DNA of 64,000 bases from Erythrocercus mccallii. Its lineage: Eukaryota; Chordata; Aves; Passeriformes; Dicruridae. Below are positions 37,701-49,700 of this stretch, piece by piece. A model generated the notes under the pieces. It ran no database searches. It was not told the DNA's origin and saw only the letters and a list, made by a program, of their open reading frames with translations. The stretch is from contig VZRG01002330.1 of assembly GCA_013397435.1 (NCBI GenBank), forward strand, positions 1 to 64,000. The letters are read 5' to 3'. The first letter of the stretch is position 1; each line of letters begins with the position of its first letter. A program made the position numbers and the translations under genes.

Positions 37701-40700
37701 AGGAGTTGCAAAGTCCTTAATCCCTAACTCTGGGCAGAACTGTAATCAGGAGGCAGGATAGTAAGCCTGGGTCAAAACAGGGTTTGGAAAGGGATTGTCT
37801 AAAAATATGCCTTTTAAAAATGCAAATATCTTTTCTCCAACAATTCAGATGTATGTGTGTAAATGAAATGACTGGTCACAAATGGTTTCATTAAGTCCTT
37901 TGTAGTGTGTGTGCCAATCTGTGCAGTACAGCTTAATTGTGTGTGCTGTTTTATAGCTTGTAACTCCTAATCCTTGTGTGGAAAACAGTAATGGAAAAAT
38001 CACTTGCTAGCTTCTAATGGGAATTGATAGGTGTCTTTTTTTTAATGAAACTGAGAAGTAGTTTAAAGACAGAAGTAACACCACAGGTAGACAGGTATCT
38101 GCAGCTTCTTCTCTGATGCATTGTGAGTATTATTTTGATGTAATGGGAGTTTGAACAATGTGTGGAATGTGGACAAGAAGCTTGTTAAAGGTTATTACCT
38201 CCAGAGAAACCACATCTGGCTCAGGAAGTCCCTGAGCATTGATGGAGGCTGAGAGTAGGTTGACACTTTCATGCTTTGTTTATGTGTTTTTCTAGTGGCA
38301 TGCTCTTCTGGCCAGTGTTGTTTGTAGTGAGGTTAGCAGACAGAGGATGTCAGCCACTATGATCCCTCTTGTGTTCTTATAATGTCTTGGAGAAAGATAG
38401 TGGAATGCTGTCACATCATGAAAATACCAGGCTGTTGTCATTAAATATTAAATTAGTTTCAGGCAGAACTTATAAAAAAGATAGAGTTTCTTTCATGAAC
38501 TTAAAAACGAGAGTTCTTCCATGTCATCTTCATCCCTATGTCCTATACCATGGGTGGGTTTCAAGTGAGTTGAAATTCAACTAGTACTCTTGTGTAATTT
38601 ATTCTCAAAATTAGAAAAAGCATCATAACTATTCTTAGGTGTCTTTTGGTAATGCATTAAAATGCGAAAAACCTCCTTATTTATTAAACAAAAAACCAGG
38701 TTATTTCAGAGAAGAACTGGTACTGTTTAAAGTATGTAAAGTTCTTCAGTGTGTTTTTTTTCAAGTTTTGCCATTTGCACCTTGGTTCTTCTGTGCAAGA
38801 ATAATATCTTTTTCTCTTCTAGTGGTTTTATTCAATTAGATATCTTTTTTCATATTTAAAAATAAGGCTTCTCGTTCTCAGTATTTTAAGTATGTATTAT
38901 CCACTAATTGCTACTACATTTTCCTGTAATCTAGTGACTATTCTTATTTTCCTGCTTGTCAAGAGGGAAATGTATAAATAGAAAATAGAGTTGTTGATGC
39001 AGTCAGCTCCAGTGCATTAATAATTACCTAAAGCTTCTAGGTAATAACATGTACTGAGACCAAGCCTTTAATAAAGGGAAATAAGCACTGAACTAGAAGC
39101 AACAAGGCAAAACTGAGCATTAAAATAAAATTATTTTAATGCTCTTACAGTGGATTTGGGAATAGATTTCTGGCCCACGCAAGTCATTGGCCAAAGATGC
39201 AAATGCTTTTAAAACAAAAGTAGTTTTAGACTTCAAGTGTCAGGAAGGGACTCTTAAAGTCTTTGTGTTGGCTTCCTGTCTTCAACTGCAGGCCTCACCA
39301 CAGTTCAACAACTGCAGCATGTCCACTTGCAGTAAGAAGCAGGCAGACTTTTAGGAGAGGATTGGCTATTGGGGTTTCTTTATTACTGCTTGTTAGGCTT
39401 CTTCCACATTCCTGAGTAAGTCTGAGAACTCTTAACCTTTCAGATTTTATCTCACAAAATCACAGGAAAAAGTACATAGAACCTTTCATCAAAGTGGCTC
39501 AAAGGGTGATGTGCTTCATTTCCCACCTGTTGACTGTATCCTCTTCAGGCAGTAGAATATGTGTAAGAATGAAGTCAATCTCTTTCCGGTTTAGTGTTTA
39601 AAATAAGCCAGGATTGAAGTTCAGCATTACGATGACTCAAGTTGTGTGCAGACAGCTTCTGGTATGTCTTTGGGAGCAAAGACTTTCCTCCAGTACTTGT
39701 TGAGGATGAGAGAATGTACCAGATCTTACCAATGGTATGTGTGAGCACAGCTGACATCTCCCAAGTTTGAACATGTTTGTTGGCCAGTCTGGAGAACCAG
39801 AAAACTGTTGACGTAGTCATAACCAGAGTTGGAGATGTGAAGTGTTGAAGCCTGGCCTTTGAATTTAGTACATTTAGATATAGTACATCCTTTTTTAAAA
39901 AAAGTAATCCCCATTAAATCTTTCTGAAAAGACTTACAAAAAGTTCTAGAAGCACTTGTACAAGGTGTTAACAGATAAGGGCTGAAAAGTGCTCTGAGAT
40001 GCTGCTGCATCTGCCTAGTTGACTACAATGATATGGTTTGTTTCACAGCAGTTAGATTCTTGCTGTCAGATTAAAAGCTCTGACAATTACTGCTGTGTCC
40101 TTGGGGGTTTCAAGGACAGGGAGTGGTCGTTTAGTTTTGTACAGAAAACTGTTCCTGCCAGATGCTGATCAAGATGCTGTAATTAACTGCCCATGTATTA
40201 GAATATATCAAACCTGGATGGGAGTTTTGTGTGATAGCAGGAAATCATGAACAAGCATGAGACCTTAACTACATATTATGAAATAATAGACATGTGCTGT
40301 ATGGACTGCAGCTGTAGAGCCCTCTATGCATTGCAGTGATGCAGATCACATCAACTTAGTAAATACAGAGCACTTAAGTGATCCAGTCTTGGACTAGTTG
40401 CAAGCACAGCAGTGGCATGTATGGTGATCAGCTCTATACTGAAAAACACTGCCCTATAAACTGGTAAAGGAGAGAGAAGGTGGGCATGAGATGCTGGTAT
40501 TGCTTAAGCTTTGGACAAACAACCTATCAATAGAACTTAAATATCAAGATATTCCTCCTTGTAGAAAAAAATGTTTCCTTTAGATGCTTTGCAGTTAAAG
40601 CTATTAAAAGAATCCACAAGACAACCAGTATTCTCCATAAACTGATGTGTTGGCAGATAACAAATTGTTAGATTTGTTGTGCTTTTGGTTCTATCTTCTG

Positions 40701-43700
40701 TAATTGGACTTTAAAAGGTTAGTAGTTTTGTTGATCTTACCTGTCTGGCTTTCTGTAGCCATACCACCTCCATGCAGGTTATGCTTTCACAGCCACTCTC
40801 TAGGATAAATCTGAATCTTCAGGCTAACTTTAAAGGAGTGGTCTGTGTCTACTTATGCCAGTAAAAGAAAACAGATCCTGAAATAAATGGACTAATGCAA
40901 AGAGAAAAAACTGAATTTATAAGACTAAATAAATAATAGGGTAGAGATCTCCTTTCAGTCATTTCACATGCTAGCTTTTAAATGTTAATCTGCTTGCAGG
41001 TTTTATTGTTGCTGTTTATGAAGTATTTGGCATAAATAAAATTCTTCCAAAGATATGTGGCACACCAGTCCTACATGTTGTTTGTATAGAATAGACTCAT
41101 TCATCCAAATAGGAGTAAGTTCCCAGTGCAGTTTGGGTTGGAGTCTCTTTGCATTGGCTATATTCTCTGAATAGCTGTTCAAAGGGATTTTCTCAGTTAA
41201 TCAGTCTTTGAAATTCAACATGGCTTTAGAACTTTTTGCAGTACAAGATTCACAGTGTTCAAGCTCCTTTTGCCCTGCTAGTGTTGGTGTGTTTAAGAAG
41301 ACCATTAGTAGTTTTTCCTCCTATCTGTCTATTGGTGCAATTCATCCATTCAGTTTGCAGACAACTTTACCTCATTTGTGATCTAAGTGAAGTTTAAATC
41401 TTGGAGCCTGGTTGCTGCTGTGTGAGTAGAGCTGTATGTTTTAATCACATGACCTTCTGTACAGATGTGAGGAATAATTTCTGTTTCTGGAATCACTGAA
41501 AATATTTTGGTCTGGCCAATTAATGGAGGATGCAGAAGGAGGGCAACTTCCCACAGTGCCAGAAGCGTAGGTGCAGACTGACACACCTGGCTTAATTGAA
41601 GTCTCACAGAGAAATAATAAGGAGCCTTGTTCTCAGTAGCTGGTAACCTTCAGTTGTCACTGGAGTTTCTTGGCACTCAAGAAAATGTCGTAGCTGCAAA
41701 CCTTAAAGCTCTCTAGTGGTGATGACAGTGTGTAAGGAGTTAAAGAAAGCTGAGGTGTGTGACCCATAAACCTGCTGGCCTCCTGCTACATCCCAGCCTC
41801 ACTGGGACAGAGCTGACTTTGAACCCTTCACCTGGCATGGTGGGTTGCCCTCTGAAGGGTGCCTTTGGCATGAGGCAGTTTAGCAGCCCATTTGACTGTC
41901 TCCAGAAAAATACCTCTGCTACTTACTGGCTTATCTTGAGTTCCTTCTGTTGCTAAAGAATTCTCTCTGCTGTCATTTGGATGGGAAGTGAGGATACACA
42001 GTATTTTTCACTGTCTCTCTGTGTGTTTATAAAATGAGGTTATATACCAAGCCCCACAGTACTGGAAATGCCTAATATTAAAGATAAACTAGTAAATTCA
42101 TTGTGTTGAAGCCACAAAAGAAAGCAGACTTACAGGTTTTTATCTCATTGTAGCATAAGCATGGCTGAACCTTGTCTGACTTCCATGTCTGTCAGCCTGA
42201 TTTCTTTATTATCTGTCTGCTGCAATAGAAATCGAGAGAGCTGCTATAGTGGGTCACTTCATTTTGAGGAGTTTCATGCAAATTTGAATCTATCAATAAA
42301 TACTCATTCATATAAATGAATTAGCACTACTCTGATTAAAGAAAAAAGCAACCAAAACAAAAACCAAGACTAGATTTGCTTTTCTTGCTCTTTCTGTTAA
42401 CTGCTGTAGCTTAATAGTTGACCTGTTGAGCAGAGCAGGTACCACAGATGCCCATGTCACAGTGCAGTAGTTGCAGCCTATCATGCCCAGGGTGTGCTTA
42501 TCCCAGGAGTATGTCCTGTGAGACGTTCATTTAACCTGCTGGATGGCCTCGAGAGGAAAGTGCTTTAAAGCAGCTATCGTTCTGTAAGTTGGAACTAAAT
42601 TAGTTTGTTTCTGTGTTATCCTTGGCAATAAAAGCTAAAAAAGTGAAGCAAAACTGCAATATCAGTAATCTAATTTACAGGGGGAAAAATATGATGGCAA
42701 AAAATTTGAACTAAAACCTCTTTTAAAAAATTATTTTCTGCATAGCCTTCACCAAGTATATGTAACAACTTCTGATTCAATTCTGACTATTCAGGTATGC
42801 TGTACCTTTTTTGACTTTTAAATAACTGGCTTTTCTTTTAAAGTATGACTTAAGCACTCAATATCACAAAGTCTGACAAGCTTGTACCTTAATTTGACTG
42901 AATGTGTTGGAGCTAACGATTTTTTCCTTTTTTTTCTTTTCATCATAATAGAATTCTTGCTGAATTACAAGACTGCGTCAGCTATGTTAACTTGCTATGT
43001 TAACAAGCAGGTAGAATAATCTAGAAAAACCTGGTCTTAACTGTCAGCCAATGGGGAGGATTTGGTGGAGTGACTCCAGAGAGCTACCTTTGCTTTGGAA
43101 GATAAAGGAAATACCTGTTAGGGCAGCACATAAAGTCAAATAGAGATGATACAGAGCTGAATGTCAGACTGTTAGCTGTCTGGAAATGCAAGGATACAGG
43201 TTCACCTTGTGGTTTCTTGCTGGTGATGCCAGTAGAGCATTCAAGTTAATGGGAACTGGGCTAAGGGGAAGGAACTGGGAACTGGGCTTATTTATTGCCT
43301 GTGTATGTAAAATAATTTGGTCTCTGGTTTGGCAACTGATACATCAAATCCTTTTATTGTATTTTGTGGATGCAGACTTTCTTCCATGGTATGCCCTCTG
43401 CCCAGAGTGTTTGGACTACCTTATTTTTGCCAGGGTTCTGTATAATGGCTTACAGAAAGCCATCCCTTGGTCATATAAAACTCATCTGCTCAATTGACAC
43501 AGCCTCCTTCTCCCCATCAAGGCACACAATGCAACATACCTTTTATATCTAGAATTGGAATCCAGAACACGTTCCCTAGATGACTGTGTTATGTAGGATG
43601 TGAAGAAAATAAGCAAGAAGTGAAGCTGTCTTGACTTTGAAATAAATTGAAATATAATTGAATTGTTGGTTCAGCATATGTTCAAAACACTGTGTTCTTT

Positions 43701-46700
43701 GTTTCCCTTTTAGTCTCTGTTGGAAAAGTTCTTGATCCCTAATGCTTCACAAGCAGAAAGTAAAGTTTTCTATTTGAAAATGAAAGGAGACTACTACCGT
43801 TACTTGGCTGAGGTTGCTGCTGGAGATGACAAGAAAGGTATTGTATGTCAGCTCACGGATAAACATTGTCCAGTGAGATTACTTTTGGTGGGGCAGTGAC
43901 ACAACTCTAATTTTAGAATAATTCTGATTTGGATGTAAATTTCTCTAGTAATAGGCTTCCTGTTTTCTAAAGGAAAATCATAAATTGTTTGCTTTCAAAT
44001 GAGTTACAGAAATTTCCACATGCACACTGATGGAAGCATGAAACAGAGTCACAAAATCTTGAAATTCCCAAATTCTCCAAATTCCCGCATGCATGTGTCT
44101 GGTTTATCACTGAAGTACTGGTTTATGCATTTCTGTCTGGCTGTATGTTAGGGGGTTTACCTCTTTGTTGTGTTCTACCTTTCTGAAGACTTATTCTTGC
44201 CATTTCTCCTGCGTTTCTACAGAATATAAGAAGTCTGCATAGGTTCAGTGAGCAAAGAGACTAGAAACAACCTGGAGGAGAAAAGGTTTAATAAAATTAA
44301 TCTTACTGTTAGGAAAATTTCTTCCGTAACCATGGTAGTTTAATGTCCAAATGTCTTCTATTTCCTCAAGTTTCTTATATTTTCATGTAAGTGGCTTGTC
44401 ACAATTACAGGTAAGTTGCCTTCACCTAAATTTAGTTTAAAAGTTAGTATTAGGTACTCAGCATTCTGGATTCCTTACCTGCTGTGGTTGGAGACACTCT
44501 TAACAGCATTGCTGCCTCTGTGCAGAGTCCCCTTCAGTTCAGAGCAATGCATTAGTTGAGATACAGCTCCCTGCAAACAGTGCCAGGCTGTTTCCTGGAG
44601 CCACTTGAGGGCTGCTGGCAGTGTGCCCTGAGGAGCAGCACACTTCAGCACAGAGCCAGCCTGGTATGTCAGACTCACTTGGGCTGCCCTGAGCCTGCAG
44701 GAACTGGGGCTGTGTGGAGCACGGAGCTGTGCAGCACCGCTCTGCCCTTGGCAGCACCTGCTCGCCTCCTCAGCCCAGCCCTTGGCTTGTGCTGCTCTCA
44801 AGCTAAGAAACCCCCCAGTATGGCACAGAACGATGCCTGTGGGACTTCAGAGACTAGTCTGAGTTTGGCATAGATGTGAAACAGACATGGAATAACTTCA
44901 GGGGGATAGATGTGTCTGCTTTACTGGCATATGTATCATCCACATAACACAGTGAAGCTGAGTTTTCCCAGCATGCTGGATAATGGAGAGTTACACAAAG
45001 ATTGTAAGACTTAGTATGTAAGGCTTGATTTGATTTCTGATGTTTACTGTATGCAAACTGACCCAGTCTTGGTGACTGCAGGATTGTATGTTACTAGTAC
45101 TTTAGATCTGTTATAGAGAGTTACTATGTTTTCCATTGGTAATTTTGGTGATTTCTGTTTGCATGCATAGGGGGTACAATATTTTGATTCCCAAAGTTTC
45201 TTTTTCTGTTGAGGATTAAGTTACAGGTTGTAAAATTAGACTGTGAAAATCTTTAAAGTGCTTTTAAAGTTTTTGGGGTTTTTTTTATTTAACCCAGTCT
45301 CCTTGCTGAGCAGTTTTTGGTGGGTTTCCATTTTTTCAATTCATCGCCCACCTCCAGGGTTTCATGTCACATGTTTTTCCTGTGTGTTGTTTGTGACCTT
45401 GAAGAAGAGCAATTGATAATTATTGTTGAGGAAAGAATGGCTGCTGAGTTGGACACTATTCTTCAAGCTGTTTGCAGCAACAATATAAAGCTCCCAACTC
45501 TAGGAATTGGATTTTTATCTTCATAAACCACATTGTTTATTTTATGGAATGTGGCTTCCTTATGGCAGTTAGCAGACAGGAATGTCAAGCAGGTACCTCA
45601 CTCTATTTTATCCTTGAACTTTGGAGCTGCACTTTTTAAAGAATTCAAGGTTAAAAACTTTTTATACTGTGTCACTGATTTAAAAATTAACAGAATACAT
45701 CAAATTATACACTAAGTGCTCTGAATTACTGCTCAAAAGGTAACTCTTAAATAAGGAGAAAAAAATACCCTCTGTTTTGAAATTATGTTAAAGAAAAATT
45801 ACTAAAGCATAAAACTCTCAGCTTCAGTTCCTGAAGTTGCTTGTTTTTCATTCTGCTTGTTTTGCCTTTCATAAACAGCACCATTTTCTAAGGCTTTTCC
45901 ATTATGAGAAGAGTTAAACATTTCACAAAATTTCTAAATTTAACTAACAGTAAACCTAGTTCTTCTGAACTGTAACGTACTAACTTCTGCATTTTCAAGA
46001 TGTTAGGGCAGCTGTCTGATCTGAAGTATTCCATTATTAGTGATGAGTGCAGAGAGAACAGTGTTGATGAACTGTGCAGTGCATGTCCTCACTCTTCCAT
46101 GTAGAAGAGAACAATATGATGCTTTAATTTTGGTAAATGTCTAAAGGTGAACAAACAGTGATTGCATAGACATCCTGAGTATTGGTATTCAGTTGTTTTC
46201 ACACTTAGAGTCAAAACTTGTTTCTGGAATCCTGCTGTATTTTTGAGTCCTTACCCTAAAATTCCTTCCTTTGTTTTGAAATATGTGTGACTGCACTCTT
46301 GCAGACATCATGCTGGATGCATTTCTGGTTTGATCCAGAAATGTTAGGGTTGGAATCCTTTTTTCATCTGAATTGAATGACTTTCTGCCCACCTTTTTCT
46401 CAGACGCTGTTGGAGAGCTGAGGAACAAGTGCCCCTTTGTGCTCAGCATGCAGCACCTCCCTGGCCCCTGCAGCTTGTGGGCTGTGTTGGGCCGTGATCT
46501 CTGACTTGTGCAGGCTCTAAGTTCAGGTGCCTTCAGTGAGAAGGGAAACTGTTGAGCTCTTCAGTCTTCATATATACATTGTAGTTGCTGGTTTTTGCCA
46601 AGTGTTAATAACTTGTACAACTGAACCAATTAAGAGTGACAAGAGATTAATCTCTAAAATAAGCCAAATTATTAACTTTTCTCCCTTCAAAGTTTGTAGG

Positions 46701-49700
46701 TACTAGAACTTAGAAGTTAGGTAAAAATACTTTCTATGTCTGCTTTGGAAATAGAACTATGTTGTAAGCATTTAAAAATATATATTTCATTTGAGTTGAG
46801 GTATGCCACTAACTTTGCTGAGCAGTTTGAATGGAGACTCATAGATGACTGTTACTGAAAGGGTTCAGCATGACAAGCAAAGGTCGTCACTGTTTCCTGT
46901 GACTAAAATGTGGCTCTCTAATGCATTGCAGTGTTTAAAGACATTGAAATTGTGGTACTCTATCAAGTAGATGGTGGGTTTTATCTTCAGTGCTACAAAA
47001 CTGCTGCAAACATTTGTAAATGCAAGTAGTCACAGGGCGTCGGGAAGAGACTCAAACCTGTGATTTGGTCAGTAACAACTTCCCTCCTTTTTAATCATTT
47101 GAAAATGTAATTTAATAAAATCTTCATTAAACAGCAAGTTGTTAGGTAAAGTGCTCATTCACAGGCATTCACTCCTGACATGGTTTCTTCATGCAAGTGT
47201 GAACACAGTCAATCCTGATTGTATGTCTGGATAGAGTGTGTGAATTACTTACTTGTTGTGTGTTTTGTTTGTGTTTGTTTTTTCCCCAAAGGGATAGTGG
47301 AGCAATCACAACAGGCATATCAAGAAGCTTTTGAAATCAGTAAAAAGGAGATGCAACCAACACATCCCATCAGATTAGGTCTGGCTCTGAACTTCTCTGT
47401 GTTCTATTATGAGATTCTCAATTCCCCGGAGAAGGCCTGTTCCCTTGCAAAAACAGTAAGTCAAAGAGGGGGAAATTCCATTAAAATTATTTGCATAACC
47501 CTTTGTCACATGGCTAATGGAGTTGTTTGTTTTTGTAACACTAGGCTTTTGATGAAGCAATTGCTGAACTTGATACATTAAGTGAAGAGTCATACAAAGA
47601 CAGCACGCTAATAATGCAGTTACTGAGAGACAACTTGACAGTGAGTATCATCAAAGTTTGCATGTAGATTACAGGATTGATCTTGCTGGAACTCCCAAGT
47701 TGTCCTTTTTGTTCCTGGCCATGGGGCTGTCTGTCACTCAGAAATAAGTCTATAGTACATCATCCTGAGCTAAATCTTTTTCCTGCCTAGTTTTTGGTTG
47801 GTTTTTTGTCGTTGTTTGCATGATAATTAACATTTTCTTACAAATTAGCCACATTTTCCAGATTATTTTATTCAAGGAATCTAGCATGTTTAAGTGATGA
47901 GTCTGGACTGTGAATAGCAAGCCTACTACCTTGTGTTAAACAGCATTTGAGAATACAGTTGTATTTGCCTGTTTAAAGCTTATGTCAAATTTTATATAGC
48001 TTATTCTGCATGAATGTATCTGCAAGGATAAGATTCTACACAAAAACTGAAAACAAAACTAGCAGCCAGCAAGTCCATTTAAGGACCTCTTGTTTAGAGG
48101 TTTTTTGGTTGGCTTTAATTTTGGTAAAGCTGAAATGGAAATCGATGCTAGCCAGGCTATTTCCACTGCAGTTGTAACATAACTGTCTTAATTCCTTTTT
48201 TTTTTTTTCTCCTTGGACTCACAGCTGTCTGTGGTGTAAGTTGTCAGAATAATCAAAATCTTCATCTTGTATGCAGGATTTTTTTATCCTACTTTGAACT
48301 TCAAAACTGGCAATGATAAACATCTAAAGCAAATGAAACTTAAATGTAAGCAAACATGCAATAGTGTAATTAAATGGCTTAGTTCACTCGTTGGTCTGTG
48401 GGGAGTTGTAAGAAGAAATGAAGAAGCATGAAAAAATAAGAAACAGTTCTTGCTGCCACATGTAGCCCCTTGTTAACACTTTCTGCTTCTGATATCAGAG
48501 ACCTTTGCAAAATAGCTGCACTACCTAAGAAATAACTACAAGTAAAATTGTACAGTTATATAAAATTGGAGTTGCCAGACTTTCTGCTTTTGTGTGTAAC
48601 ATTTAAGTTCTCTTGTCTTTTGGAGCCTTTTCCACTGGAATGGCAACTTAACACTGCTTCAAAAACTACTTGTAATTGTTCCATTTGTTGCTTACAAAAC
48701 AAATGGAAGTGATTTCTCAACCTCTGTATTGGAGACAGATACAAGGTTGGCATTGCTCTCAGTGTCTGTGTACTGTCCCCTTGAGTGGGATTGCTCAAGG
48801 GCTGCCCTCTGAATGAGTAGTTTTGAAACAGAGAATAGAAGCTGACTTCAATTGCTGTCTCCCCAGTAAAAATAAGGTATATCTTGTCATAATGGTTGGA
48901 AAGCAAATTGTTTCACTCAAGAACAAGTCAGACTGAGGTGCCATAGTGTGTGAATTAGGGTATTAGGCCTGATAATTCATGTGAGCTTTCCATGAATTAG
49001 GAAGGGAGAAAGCTGTAAACAGATGCATATTCTTGAATGAATGATGTGTCTTGCCTTAAATGCTTAGTGTGAGCTGCACAAGTGCATTGATTCCATGTTT
49101 ATCCAAAACTTCTTGAGGTAGAAAATAACTTTTGGTATGTGTGTGACTGACAAAGACTACAGTGAATTTCATAAATGTAAAAAAGGTCTATTTTGCAAGT
49201 TATGCAGGTGGTGAAGTCTGAAGTAGGTGGGCTTTAGACAGTGATTCAGCATCACTGATCAGTTCTGTGCAGTAGCACTGTTCATTTGTTGGTTCTGTTC
49301 TAGCTTGAGTCTTGTATGGCTGAGGAAGTCTGTTCATTCTCTGTGGCGATGGAAGGCAGAGAAGTGTTCAGAGGGCTGTTTAACATATCATCAAAATCTG
49401 TTTTACTGGAATTGCTAGATAATTTCTTTGCTCTGTTACGAAATTTTGTTTTCGTTTATTAAACAAAAGGCAGCCCTTCTTCCTAAGCATTTCCTTCCTG
49501 CCCCCAGCAGATTTGTTAAACTGATCTCAGTGTCTCAATTGGTAAAATTGGTAATGCCCCTTTTGTAGCTCTCAGGCCCTTTTGTCTTAATGAATGTGTA
49601 TTTTAGGTTGGACATGAGGAAATTTTTCATCACTGAAAGGGTTGTCAAGCAGGGTGCCCCAGGGAAGTGGTTGATTCACCATCCTGGAAAGTATTTAATT

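Larger units (their letters stand above)
28736..43713 (+). other. YWHAZ: YWHAZ intron of about 15 kb
   Basis: The largest intron of the gene runs from gtgaga at 28736 to ccttttag at 43713. It contains two CR1 fragments (33895-34095 reverse, 35643-35703 forward) and an imperfect local duplication near 34973-35025. The remainder is AT-rich, with no coding exon or RNA gene that I recognise. An AATAAA at 28937-28942 lies shortly after the donor. Confidence 0.92.
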
